64,000 bases of DNA from Alkaliphilus transvaalensis ATCC 700919 (GTDB taxonomy: Bacteria > Bacillota > Clostridia > Peptostreptococcales > Natronincolaceae). The position numbers were made by a program, and so were the translations under genes. Each line of letters begins with the position of its first letter. Position 1 is the stretch's first letter. Below, one piece after another: positions 8,496-16,833 of the stretch. Location of the stretch: NCBI RefSeq assembly GCF_000621485.1, contig NZ_KK211287.1, positions 158,427 through 222,426 on the forward strand. The letters are read 5' to 3'. The notes beneath the pieces were generated by a model. It made no database searches. It had not been told where the DNA came from and worked only from the letters and a program-made list of their open reading frames with translations.

Positions 8496-8976
8496 AACAA
8501 CACTCCTCTTTCTAAACTTAATATCATAAGATAAACTAAATATATTAGACTATACAACATCATAAAGTGGTAAATATCCCTTCTAGTAAAACGCAGAAAG
8601 TTTATAATTAGTTATTTTAATTGATTACTTTCAAAATGGTGTAACTACTGAAATAATTAAATTAGTAATGATACATCTAACTGGATAAGTGCTGATGATA
8701 CAATAAAATATTCTTCATTTATTTTTTTACTATTTAACTTGTAAGTAAGCAATTTTTATGCCAAAAGTTAAAATTTACTATTTGTAACCTTATGTAATAA
8801 CATTTAATATTTGCTACCATCTTCTTCCCCCTCATCCTTGAGAAGTAAAACAACTTTTTGTGTATAGTTTAAAATTTATCAATATAAATTTAATTGCTTC
8901 AAATACTACATTTTAAAATAATATTTTGCTAGTAGGATTTCTAATTTTCTAGAATTTTTTTTTACATATAGCATAA

Positions 8977-9000
8977 AAAAAAGGGGTATTCTCCCCCTAT
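8977..9000 (-). terminator. Rho-independent terminator
   Basis: On the minus strand AGGGGGAGAATACCCC is followed by T8. It lies 120 bases after the stop of the anti-sigma gene and probably ends that operon. Confidence 0.7.
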
Positions 9001-9028
9001 TTTGTATATCCATTGGTTTATATAACGT

Positions 9029-9075
9029 TTCTAAAATATTAGAAATCAAACCTCTTGATTTCTAATATTTTAGAA
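9029..9075. repeat. Perfect 21-bp inverted repeat with 5-base loop
   Basis: The arm beginning TTCTAAAATATTAG (9029-9049) is exactly complementary to 9055-9075 around ACCTC. A run of T follows on the plus strand, where no gene reads toward it. It may be a terminator-like element, a protein-binding dyad or a relic of a small mobile element. Confidence 0.6.
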
Positions 9076-9120
9076 CTTTTTTACACATCAATCAATCCCA
9101 TAGTCCATTTATAATAAAGT

Positions 9121-9810
9121 CTACTCTTCCCAAATGAGAATAGCATTTTGAGCAACCTTTATAAATTCTTCGTCTGCCATTTTTACAAGATCTCGATAAT
9201 TATCAACTAAATAATATACTGCTGTTATATCTTCTTTAGATATTATAGGCTCTCCTTGCACACTATAATCAACCATGATAGTATTCCCTATTGAAAATTG
9301 ATATTCATCTTTCTTGAAAAAATCTGAAAAATACCTAGTTAAAATAGTATCGGTGTAGTACATGTAAACAACAGTTTGATTTATTCCATCTTTTTCTATT
9401 GTTTTAGTAAGAGCATATAAAGAATAATAATTATCACCATTAAATTTAATGTCAATTACTCCATCGTATGCTTTATCTACATTTAACAGACCATCTTCAT
9501 AAGAAATTGGTATTTGATAATTTATAATACCTAAAATTAGAATAATTACTGCTACTATTGAAACGATTGATACCATTACATTTTTTCTAAATAACTTCTT
9601 CTTTATTCTTTTTAATGCATCAGATTTTTCTAATTCTGTTGATTTCACGGTATCATCTTGAATAAAATCATCTTTCATACTATCAAGATATCTTTTACAA
9701 GTATCACATTCTAGTAGATGTTCCTCTACTATACGACGACTTTCATTGCTACAAACATCATCATAGTAAAGAGGTAGTAAATCTTTAACTACTTCACATG
9801 AATTTTTCAT
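9121..9810 (-). CDS. Anti-sigma factor with zf-HC2 domain
   Basis: A 229-residue protein that begins with a zinc-binding anti-sigma domain (CEVVKDLLPLYYDDVCS... then HLLECDTC, the HxxxCxxC signature), followed by one membrane helix near residues 78-98 and an extracytoplasmic domain of about 130 residues. It should hold the partner sigma factor at the membrane until an envelope signal releases it. It overlaps the sigma gene by 4 bases, so the two are translationally coupled. The outer domain has no family I recognise. Confidence 0.82.
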   Translation of the reverse strand: MKNSCEVVKDLLPLYYDDVCSNESRRIVEEHLLECDTCKRYLDSMKDDFIQDDTVKSTELEKSDALKRIKKKLFRKNVMVSIVSIVAVIILILGIINYQIPISYEDGLLNVDKAYDGVIDIKFNGDNYYSLYALTKTIEKDGINQTVVYMYYTDTILTRYFSDFFKKDEYQFSIGNTIMVDYSVQGEPIISKEDITAVYYLVDNYRDLVKMADEEFIKVAQNAILIWEE

Positions 9811-10277
9811 TCTAAATCCTCCCTAATTTTAAGTCTTGCACGATGAAATGTGACTCTAGCCCAGCTTTCTGTTTTTCCAAAAAGCTCAGATATTTGTAAA
9901 AATGATAGTTCTCCGAATACCCTTAAAGAGAAAACTTCTTTATAAGGTTCGCCTAAATAATGAAGTTTCTTGTGTATTTCCCATGCTACTTCTTTATTTA
10001 TCAACTTTCTCTCTATATGCTCACTCTCTTTTTCTTCATAAGGATTATCTATAAATTGTTTATTCTTTTGACATAATGAAAAGTAAGTGTTTTTTGCTAT
10101 TTGACACAACCAAACCCGCATTTTACAGTTACCTTTAAATTTATCTATATTTTTTAAAGCTTTAAAAAACACCTCTTGAGTTATTTCATCAGCCAAATTT
10201 CTATCACGACATAATGACAAAGTGTATTTATAGACATCATCAAAATATTGACAGTATATTTCTTCAAATTCAGCCAC
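9807..10277 (-). CDS. ECF RNA polymerase sigma factor (pair 1)
   Basis: A 156-residue ECF sigma factor with region 2 (YKYTLSLCRDRNLADEITQEVFFKAL) and region 4 (YKEVFSLRVFGELSFLQISELFGKTESWARVTFHRARLKIRE). It starts about 24 bases downstream of a promoter motif shared with the second ECF operon at 25.4 kb. The two sigma factors are clearly paralogous, with region 4 nearly identical. Autoregulation is likely. The regulon is unknown. Confidence 0.9.
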   Translation of the reverse strand: MAEFEEIYCQYFDDVYKYTLSLCRDRNLADEITQEVFFKALKNIDKFKGNCKMRVWLCQIAKNTYFSLCQKNKQFIDNPYEEKESEHIERKLINKEVAWEIHKKLHYLGEPYKEVFSLRVFGELSFLQISELFGKTESWARVTFHRARLKIREDLE

Positions 10278-10300
10278 AACTTCACCTCACTTTCATATAT

Positions 10301-10328
10301 AAGACTCTTGAAACTTAACTTCGTTACA
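10301..10328 (-). promoter_or_regulatory. Putative ECF-type autoregulatory promoter 1
   Basis: TGTAAC (10328-10323) and AGTCTT (10306-10301) are 16 bases apart, and TGTAAG-16-CGTCTT sits at the same place before the other ECF operon. The TGTAAC element resembles the AAC-type -35 of ECF promoters. Confidence 0.55.
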
Positions 10329-10535
10329 ACTTTTTTAAAATTTAATTATACTATTTTGTACGCTTGATGAATTATTCCATACGGAACTTTATCTCCATCC
10401 TGCCAGCTACCCTCTTTTAATTACCCCTACTTTTGTCTTACAGTAGGTAAATTAGCACTGACTTCGGGTAATGTTTTAATGTTGACTTTTCCAATTTTCA
10501 CAAAAGGCAGTGTAACTATCAAAAAAGAAAAAACC

Positions 10536-10577
10536 GACCTCCAATTATTAGATTTTTAAGTCTAACTTTTGGAGGTC
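10536..10577 (-). terminator. Terminator of the recombinase remnant
   Basis: The stem GACCTCCAA/TTGGAGGTC is followed by GGTTTTTTC on the minus strand. It directly follows the short recombinase-like tail. The rest of 10329-10535 shows nothing I recognise. Confidence 0.7.
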
Positions 10578-10607
10578 ACATCATAAACTTGAAACTACCG
10601 CTGTTTT

Positions 10608-10694
10608 TTATCCTTCCATTTCAACACCTAATTTGATTTCATCCTTTACTTTATCATCAAAAACAGTAACCTTCTTAATAGAATAGTGAGACAT
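10608..10694 (-). pseudogene. Serine recombinase-like C-terminal remnant 1
   Basis: Twenty-eight codons end in KKVTVFDDKVKDEIKLGVEMEG and TAA. The same ending occurs at 36469-36543 (KVTVFDDKVIVAFKSGVELDVEI). This VTVFDDKVxVxFK pattern resembles the terminal strand pair of large serine recombinases from clostridial elements. No catalytic domain remains. The assignment is from memory of the family and needs a search. Confidence 0.5.
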
Positions 10695-10732
10695 TCTTAT
10701 CCTTCAATTGAATCGACTTTGTATTATTCATT

Positions 10733-11248
10733 TTACTGACTGTTAAGCTTTTTCCATTTTCTTATTTTTGTTCGGAATGTTTTGAATGGAGCAACAGTAT
10801 TAATGTGTACCCATTTCCAAATAGGCCATTTTGATGGGGTAGAAGATGCCCATTTTCTAATGTCTTGGGTGAATAACTCATCATTGGAAAAATTATTTAT
10901 CCAAATAATCATTTGCTCCGTGCAGTTGCTAAATAGCTCCTTTAGCTCAAATAAAGAGTATTCTTCGTACTCTTTATAAAATTTTTCATATAAACCACCA
11001 AGCTTGTTCCACTTATAATTATAAGCTGGGGTAATTACTTCTTTTCCTTCCAGTTCATCTTTGTCCCAGCTCATAACTAAGTTCATCCAACCTAATTGGT
11101 AGGCTATCATTTGACCTGGTGTACGATCAACACCTTCAATATGCTTATTTTTGTCATTTTCATTAACAGCATCAAATTCGCTGATAAATAGTTTTGCTGT
11201 TTTTTCTATTTCTACAATAAGGTCTTCTTTGTTTTTATAAGTAGGCAT
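10733..11248 (-). CDS. ClbS/DfsB (DUF1706) four-helix protein
   Basis: The start is the ATG at 11248, preceded by GGAGGG; an upstream extension has no ribosome binding site. The 171-residue product matches the DUF1706/ClbS family: MPTYKNKEDLIVEIEKTA at the N-terminus, a central RTPGQMIAYQLGWMNLVMSW, and a C-terminal WPIWKWVHINTVAPFKTFRTKIRKW. ClbS of E. coli protects against colibactin, and the family belongs to the DinB-like four-helix proteins. The role in this organism is unknown; resistance to a reactive small molecule is possible. It stands alone. Confidence 0.85.
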   Translation of the reverse strand: MPTYKNKEDLIVEIEKTAKLFISEFDAVNENDKNKHIEGVDRTPGQMIAYQLGWMNLVMSWDKDELEGKEVITPAYNYKWNKLGGLYEKFYKEYEEYSLFELKELFSNCTEQMIIWINNFSNDELFTQDIRKWASSTPSKWPIWKWVHINTVAPFKTFRTKIRKWKKLNSQ

Positions 11249-11724
11249 ATTAAACCCTCCAAAACTCATATAATTAATTTTTGTTTCACATTTTCCAACA
11301 ACCGTCATTAATACATTTTCTAAATTACTCAGCTATATCCGTAAAAGTTAGCCCCATTACATAGTAATAACAAAGTCTTCCTTCGGAAGATTTATAGGAT
11401 GACTTTAGGTGAAAAAACTAAGCGACTTACACAATTTAATCCATTAAATTGGTTATCTGCTTATCTTAAAACTCATTACGTAAAGTTCTCTTATTTTAAT
11501 AATAATTAAAGTCGAACTTTCCTATTCGTTAAAAAAACAGTCTTTTCTGTTTCCTAGAACTTAAGAGATTCATAACTCTAACATCTAAAACCTGATGAAA
11601 CCTTTAATTTTACCAGCTAATTTTTCTTAAGAAGACAAACAGTTTCCCCATGGGCTATCACATTAATCTTATGCTGTAAACAGGTGAGTTTCATCTTTCT
11701 ATGAAAATGTGATGGGGACGTTGA
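11249..11724. other. Gene-free 475 bases
   Basis: No gene is visible. A small TCTTCC-TTC-GGAAGA hairpin lies near 11373-11388. A long imperfect inverted repeat (ATCACAT ... ATGTGAT, near 11657-11714) precedes the stop of the DUF5946-like gene and may act as its terminator. Confidence 0.4.
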
Positions 11725-12174
11725 TTAATCCCTGAGATCATTTCTTATTTGTTCTTTCCATTTTTTAATATTTTCGATTGCATTTTCTTCTCCACCTAAA
11801 TATATATCTTCAATCGTCATAGACCAAAGTCTTAGTTCTCGCTTTCTTTCTTCGTTTGGAATGGGGTTTGTTATTTTACCTATTGATTTTACTATCTCTC
11901 GATTTTTCATTCTAACATATGATGTATCCCAATTATTATCATAAGCATCAATAAATAGATTCACTAAATGCTTATATCCTTCTTCTGTATAGTTTGAAGG
12001 ATGTTGTATCATATAACATGAAACAAGCCAAAAATGCAATTCATATAGTTTGGGATCATTATGTTCCCAAACAAGAGGGAAGCCGAATAGCTCATAACAT
12101 GAAAATCCGTCTGTCTCTCTGGTTCCACATTCTGTACACCTACCAGATTTCATAACTGTATTATTATCAACCAT
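11725..12174 (-). CDS. DUF5946-like protein with Cys-pair N-terminus
   Basis: A 149-residue protein whose N-terminus has the metal-site-like CTECGTRETDGFSC, followed by a helical region (LYELHFWLVSCYMIQHPSNYT). This fits the DUF5946 family of unknown function. It starts 7 bases after the end of a regulator fragment, with AAAGGTTG before the ATG. It was probably the regulated partner of the decayed MerR/TipAS-type gene upstream. Confidence 0.65.
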   Translation of the reverse strand: MVDNNTVMKSGRCTECGTRETDGFSCYELFGFPLVWEHNDPKLYELHFWLVSCYMIQHPSNYTEEGYKHLVNLFIDAYDNNWDTSYVRMKNREIVKSIGKITNPIPNEERKRELRLWSMTIEDIYLGGEENAIENIKKWKEQIRNDLRD

Positions 12175-12180
12175 TTATTA

Positions 12181-12447
12181 TCAACCTTTCATTTGCTCAT
12201 CATTCTCTATTAACTTTATAGTAATTTTATTCCAATATTCCACCCACTCCTTTGCAGCTGTATCTGTCTTTAAGGTTTGATTTCTATAACAGTCTTTCAG
12301 CTTATCAATAAAATTAAGCCATTCATTAGCCAAATCTGTTTCTGGGTTGAAGCTATCTAGTTTACCCTTCAAATTATTCAACTGTTCTTTTGTAAAAAAC
12401 TTGTCTGCCGATGAATTGATAAAAGGAGCCATCTCTAAAATCTTCAC
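12181..12447 (-). pseudogene. TipAS-like ligand domain fragment of a MerR regulator
   Basis: An 88-codon frame with KFFTKEQLNNLKGK and AKEWVEYWNKI, similar to the helical antibiotic-recognition domain at the C-terminus of TipA-type MerR regulators. It opens at a GTG without a clear ribosome binding site. A MerR DNA-binding fragment lies 67 bases upstream on the same strand, so the two are probably pieces of one broken gene. Confidence 0.5.
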
Positions 12448-12513
12448 ATGACAAAGTAATGTTCTCTTTAAACCGTTGCTTTATTTTGAGCACCTGCTCA
12501 AAAATAGCTGTTT

Positions 12514-12666
12514 TTATAATATTTCTTCTTTTATATTATTAACGTGAATTTCTACCAATTCTCTAACATCAATGTTTTTAGTTCTAATTAAATCAGTTAT
12601 TTCCTCAAGATTAAACCCCATATCCTTTAAGGCTATTATTCGATATAGTTCTGTAATACTCTGCAT
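12514..12666 (-). pseudogene. MerR-family DNA-binding domain fragment
   Basis: Fifty codons containing LYRIIALKDMGFNLEEITDLI, the second half of a MerR winged helix, followed by the start of the coiled coil. The first 25 or so residues are missing and a stop precedes the frame. Together with 12181-12447 it marks a disrupted regulator. Confidence 0.6.
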
Positions 12667-12826
12667 ATTATATAATCATAATTTGCTTTTGTAATCTTTA
12701 GAGTTTTCACCTCTTCCCATTTCAATTTAATGAGTTTGTCAATATAGAGCAAAAAAGCTAATTAAAAATTATCTAAAGATGATATATAAAGATACATATC
12801 GCTTCTCCAAAGCCCAGTATCCAAAA

Positions 12827-13156
12827 CTAATTTCTGGATAATAGATATTTCAATATAGCTCCCTCTAAATCCTTTTCATGATCGTCTATATTTTGCTCTG
12901 GATGCTCTTTAAAGGTAGCATAATGCATTCCAAGGCTTAGCTTAGATGCTAAAAGTTTATGGACCTTCACTGCATCCTCAGGATTCATATGTTGCTTTTC
13001 CATATACCATCTCTTCTCATAGTTTCCTATTGGTAAAATTGTTAATCTAAAGCTATGGATTTCTCCCTTAGGCTCTACAATGCCGTCATCATATCCAGTA
13101 TCCCCTGTAAAATTATAGTAAAATTTAAAAGCTATTAGTAAATATTCCACTATCAC
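12827..13156 (-). pseudogene. MBL-fold hydrolase, C-terminal fragment
   Basis: A 109-codon frame carrying the C-terminal half of a NAPE-PLD/UlaG-type metallo-beta-lactamase: GDTGYDDG with the metal-binding Asp, LPIGNYEKRWYMEKQHMNPE, and HYATFKEHPE with a late His. The N-terminal HxHxDH part is absent, so it cannot be an active hydrolase alone. It starts 9 bases after the methyltransferase gene and reads as the decayed last gene of that operon. Confidence 0.65.
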
Positions 13157-13165
13157 CCCACTAAC

Positions 13166-13609
13166 TTAAATCCATCTTCTAACATTAGCTTTATATTCAA
13201 GGTATGTCTCTCCAAATTTTGCCTCAAGTATTCTTTCTTCGAATCTTATATACCATAGGCTTGTGATAGTGAAAAATCCAATAACTACAAAGAAAGGAGA
13301 GATGCTACCTAATACTGCTGCAAGACCTAAAAGCATCAGAGAAAAACCTAAATACATTGGGTTTCTAGTAATTTTATATATGCCTTCAGTAACCAGAAAA
13401 TTAGGCTCACTAAAAGTCATTTCTGTTGTACCTTTCCTCCTAAAAATTTTAGCACCAGAAGCGGTTATCCATCCTCCTAATAAAATCATCCCAACACCAT
13501 GCAGTTTAAATGAACCCGGTATAAAAACTCTTATTGGAAACAGTAAATCCAGCAATATCATAGAAACTATACAGAAAATAAATAATACTGGCGGTAATAA
13601 ATTTTTCAT
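13166..13609 (-). CDS. Isoprenylcysteine/phospholipid methyltransferase-like membrane protein
   Basis: A 147-residue membrane protein of the ICMT/PEMT-type methyltransferase family. It has about four membrane segments and the SAM-binding C-terminal pattern TRNPMYLGFSLMLLGL ... RFEERILEAKFGETYLEYK. The substrate cannot be told. It follows the SDR gene by 34 bases and belongs to the same TetR-controlled operon. Confidence 0.85.
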   Translation of the reverse strand: MKNLLPPVLFIFCIVSMILLDLLFPIRVFIPGSFKLHGVGMILLGGWITASGAKIFRRKGTTEMTFSEPNFLVTEGIYKITRNPMYLGFSLMLLGLAAVLGSISPFFVVIGFFTITSLWYIRFEERILEAKFGETYLEYKANVRRWI

Positions 13610-13643
13610 AAAAATCCCTCCTATAGGTTAAAGAACTGTTTTT

Positions 13644-14642
13644 TTATTTAAGGTATTCATTCTCTTCAAACCATCGAACTGTATCAAATATTGTCTCGGT
13701 AAGAGGTCTAAAGGTTAATCCTAACTCTTTCTTTGCCCTAATATAAGAGTAACCCTTCTGATTTTTCAATTTGCGAAGTTCATCTCTTCTTGGTATTGGC
13801 GAAGGCTTTCCTGTTATTTTCGATCTTATGGACATCAGCCCAGACATAATCATCATCATTTCGAAGCTGGGCTTACGTTTAGGAAAAGGTCTTCCTGATT
13901 CCTCAGATAGAATTTGAATTATTTCCTTAACTTCATAGACATTTCCTCCTACTATGTATCTTTCACCATTTTTTCCCTTATTAATAGCGGCTACAATTGC
14001 CTTTGCAACGTCTCTAGCATCTACAACCACTGCTTTCACTGGTAAAACTGCAGGCATACTTCCTTTTAGAAAACTTAATACAAACTCCGCCATCCTTGTA
14101 AGACTATAATCCCCAGGTCCCATCATGATTGCAGGAAGTATTGTTATAACCCTAGTATCTGGATAATTTTTCTTAAATTTTAAAACAAATTTCTCAGCAT
14201 CAATTTTACTTTTGAAATATGGGTTATCGGTGCTGTCGTCGTAAGGAGCATTTTCATCGGATACTTCTCCACTAGAAGTATCCAATACACCCGTGGAGCT
14301 TACATAGATTATGTTTCTAATTCCCCTTTCATAGGCTTCCTTAAATAATAGCTCGGTTCCTTTAACATTAATTTCGTATAAAAAGTTATCCATATTGCCC
14401 TTCTTAAAAAATTCTGTAAAGTAAGCTCCAGCATGGATCAAAGTATCACATTTTTCTAGTTCTGAAGCAAAGCTAGTTATATCTTTCAAATCCCCTTGAA
14501 CAATCTCCACTCCATCAGATAGTAATTTTTGTGCTTTTTGATAAGATCTTGCTAGAAGTTTTACACTATGATTGTTTTCCAATAGCTCCTTTACAACATT
14601 ACTGCCTAATAATCCTGTACCACCAGTTAAGAAAATTTTCAT
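13644..14642 (-). CDS. NAD(P)-dependent epimerase/reductase (extended SDR)
   Basis: A 332-residue extended short-chain dehydrogenase. The N-terminal Rossmann motif TGGTGLLGSNVV is intact. The catalytic region has a Ser in YVSSTG, but the usual YxxxK reads YFKSK after DNP (near residue 143), which fits. It resembles dihydroflavonol 4-reductase-like proteins acting on aldehydes, ketones or sterol-like substrates. GGAGGAG precedes the ATG. A TetR-type palindrome sits 25 bases upstream, so the preceding TetR gene is its likely regulator. Confidence 0.85.
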   Translation of the reverse strand: MKIFLTGGTGLLGSNVVKELLENNHSVKLLARSYQKAQKLLSDGVEIVQGDLKDITSFASELEKCDTLIHAGAYFTEFFKKGNMDNFLYEINVKGTELLFKEAYERGIRNIIYVSSTGVLDTSSGEVSDENAPYDDSTDNPYFKSKIDAEKFVLKFKKNYPDTRVITILPAIMMGPGDYSLTRMAEFVLSFLKGSMPAVLPVKAVVVDARDVAKAIVAAINKGKNGERYIVGGNVYEVKEIIQILSEESGRPFPKRKPSFEMMMIMSGLMSIRSKITGKPSPIPRRDELRKLKNQKGYSYIRAKKELGLTFRPLTETIFDTVRWFEENEYLK

Positions 14643-14666
14643 TTAATCTCCTCCTTTATCTTGTTT

Positions 14667-14684
14667 TAACCAAACATTCGGTTA
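14667..14684. promoter_or_regulatory. TetR operator before the SDR gene
   Basis: TAACCAAACATTCGGTTA is an imperfect palindrome almost identical to the one before the TetR gene at 15391-15407. Two matching sites at both promoters indicate one regulator controls both units. Confidence 0.7.
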
Positions 14685-14718
14685 ATTATTTTGCAAAAAA
14701 AAAACTTTATGTTCTAGA

Positions 14719-14749
14719 AGTTCAGGTGGAGTAAAACTCCATCTGAACT
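14719..14749 (-). terminator. Terminator of the TetR gene
   Basis: A 13-bp stem (AGTTCAGATGGAG with one wobble) around TTTTA, followed by AT-rich sequence and a T11 run further downstream. It separates TetR from the SDR operon. Confidence 0.65.
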
Positions 14750-14758
14750 AATGTTTCT

Positions 14759-15370
14759 TTATTTATGTGAATTCAAATGTGTCTTTTTAAATGCCTCCAT
14801 AAAATAATCCATCAGCTTATCTTCATCAATATTAAAATATTTGCACCATTTATCCTTTAAAGTGATAAAAGAAATAATAGGGATTATTCCTGTAAAAAAT
14901 TCGTAGACAAAGAAACTCTCCAGCTCTTCTTTTGTAAAGTCTTTATTATCTGTAAATTGCATAATACTAGACCCTTCATGGTTAATGATGACTTCCGCAC
15001 ACTTAAAAAGGGCATCAGATGAGTTCCCACTTTTAAGAGCCTCCATAAAAAGAATGGATAGTATCCTTTCCTTACAGCTCAGATAGTCTATTTCAGCTAT
15101 TATTTTATCCTCAAACTTCAATTGGTTGTCAATTGCATCCTGTTGATTAATCTTGTTAATATGCTCCTCAACTTCTTGGATGATATTTTGAAATAATGAT
15201 TCGACAATGTCGTTTTTATCTCTAAAATGATAATAAATAGAGCCTTTATTAATACCTGTTTCTTTAGCAATTTTCTCTACACCAGTACCATCAAAGCCAT
15301 TTTCAGAAAACAGCTTTTCTGCAACCTGTAAAATACGTTCTTTTGTTAACTCCCCATCTGTTTTTGGCAT
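14759..15370 (-). CDS. TetR-family transcriptional regulator
   Basis: A 203-residue protein with an intact helix-turn-helix at residues 9-55 (KERILQVAEKLFSENGFDGTG, then TGINKGSIYYHFRDKNDI). The C-terminal ligand domain has no recognisable specificity. Palindromes AACCAAAYRTTYGGT lie before this gene and before the SDR gene just downstream, pointing to autorepression and control of the SDR-methyltransferase operon. Confidence 0.9.
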   Translation of the reverse strand: MPKTDGELTKERILQVAEKLFSENGFDGTGVEKIAKETGINKGSIYYHFRDKNDIVESLFQNIIQEVEEHINKINQQDAIDNQLKFEDKIIAEIDYLSCKERILSILFMEALKSGNSSDALFKCAEVIINHEGSSIMQFTDNKDFTKEELESFFVYEFFTGIIPIISFITLKDKWCKYFNIDEDKLMDYFMEAFKKTHLNSHK

Positions 15371-15390
15371 GATATCACTCCTTTATTTTT

Positions 15391-15407
15391 TACCAAACAT
15401 TTGGTTA
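15391..15407. promoter_or_regulatory. TetR operator before the tetR gene
   Basis: ACCAAACATTTGGTTAA lies 21 bases before the start codon, matching the site at 14667-14684. Confidence 0.7.
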
Positions 15408-15627
15408 AATAAAATATATATTATTTATAATCTTATGTCAAGGCTTTTTCATCAAAAATCTGTTTTTCCCTGCTACTTCAATTAGTTTAATTACTCTTCC
15501 CTAATTAAAGTTATATGCTAAGCATGAAAATACTATAGGAATATACTAACAACAACTAATTAATGTTTCATTTCTTTAAACATTTTCTCAAAATTTCATA
15601 CTTATTCGTAAAATAGCTTTATTCTGC

Positions 15628-15810
15628 CAAATTTCTTTCCCCCTCTAAAGAAAAATCCCCCAAATTCTTGGTCTGAGGGGGAACATATATTCATTATAAA
15701 TTTTTATATAAACCTTCTACTCCACTGATTTCAACCTACTTCTTCTCTATCAACACGACAGCTTCAACATGGCTGGAGAGGACAGAATGAATGTAGTCCA
15801 CTCTACCATA
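15628..15810 (-). repeat. rumA-like 3' tail remnant B plus terminator
   Basis: On the minus strand GRVDYIHSVLSSHVEAVVLI leads into EKK and TAG (15736-15738). A terminator follows (GGGGG stem at 15657-15681, then ATTTTTC). The flank CTGCCAAATTTCTTTCCCCC also occurs in copy D near 34931, so the repeat is longer than the coding tail. The remaining gene-free sequence from 15371 to 15865 shows nothing else. Confidence 0.65.
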
Positions 15811-15865
15811 TGTCCCGTACATTTCTCTATTTGTTTCTTAAATGTATTTGTGTTTTCCAATTTCT

Positions 15866-16303
15866 TCAGCTAGCGTTTATAATATGCTTAAACTTACCAC
15901 TTTGAGGATACTGCTTTGGTTCCTCCTTAGATAGAGAAATCTGTACATGGTGAATACCGTGGGAGGCAAGGAACTTTCTTAATGCAATGCATGATGATTC
16001 AAATGCTTCTTCTTTGTTATGACCGTTTTTCGGATTAATTCTTAATTCCAATTTATTATCCTTATGAGCCACAACTTGGAATCTTTGGATTTCATGGACC
16101 TCTTTCAGTACAGCATAGATGGCAAGGGGAGGGATTTTTATTTCTTTTCCATCTTCTACAAATGTGACAATATCATCAACACGTCCCTCGAGGGTTACCC
16201 AAGGAGAAGGATTTCCACACTCACAAGGTCCATGATGCATTACCACACGATTGGTAATCTCATAACGAATGAATGGCTGTGTATAATTAAATAAATTCGT
16301 CAA
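15866..16303 (-). pseudogene. Phenylacetate-CoA ligase-like protein, C-terminal fragment
   Basis: A 145-codon frame matching the C-terminal third of PaaK-like adenylating enzymes: NYTQPFIRYEITNRV, CECGNPSPW, LEGRVDDIV and the final GKFKHII. Full proteins exceed 400 residues and the ATP-binding core is missing. A stop lies just upstream and the only start is a TTG inside another decayed frame. It is a remnant and unlikely to be an active ligase. Confidence 0.7.
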
Positions 16304-16484
16304 TAGAATTCACCACACCATATAAAATAAAATCCATATACTCTTTTATCTCTGATTTTATTTCTTCGAATTGTTCAAAAAACTGATCAGGCATCTCTTT
16401 ATAGGTTTCTAAATATCTGTTAATAATTGCTCTAGTATAGAGGGTAAGAGCAGAAATGACTTTCTCTGTATCTGATTTTATCTG
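16287..16484 (-). pseudogene. TetR-like C-terminal fragment
   Basis: Sixty-five codons after an in-frame stop carry ALTLYTRAIINRYLETYKEM and EIKEYMDFILYGV, typical of the last helices of a TetR regulator. There is no start codon and no DNA-binding domain. Its end overlaps the first codons of the PaaK-like fragment. TetR regulators often sit before such ligases, so both are probably scars of one lost operon. Confidence 0.5.
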
Positions 16485-16833
16485 TCAAGTACTTTCAAAC
16501 TATTATCCACATATCTAGTAAAGTTATACTTCCTATTAAAAATAAGGATTTTCGAGATTAAAAGAATCTGTTGGACGACAGACAGAAACTTTTTATCTAG
16601 AAAACCCTCTATTATGAGTGTTTTGAGTATATTTCTCTATCCCTAAAACATCGTATTCACCTTTCGTCTGGGATGTCAACTCTATTATTCACTTAGTATC
16701 ATTGTCATCCATAGCTCCTATTAGACCATATTTTTCATACCTCTTATAATTTGCATTCTAAACTTATTAATAGATTACCCAAACTTTAAATCTAGATGCT
16801 AAAAGCACTAGGTATACTTTTTTTCTACAGTCT
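16485..16833. other. Gene-free 350 bases with decayed coding traces
   Basis: Short minus-strand open pieces (for example GEYDVLGIEKYTQNTHNRG near 16640) suggest decayed coding DNA. I cannot assign them to a family. Confidence 0.3.

Larger units (their letters stand above)
8496..9120. other. Gene-free 625 bases with terminator hairpins
   Basis: I see no gene here on either strand. The right part holds a terminator and a long perfect inverted repeat (listed separately). The left part is AT-rich spacer upstream of the chemotaxis-type gene. Confidence 0.6.
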
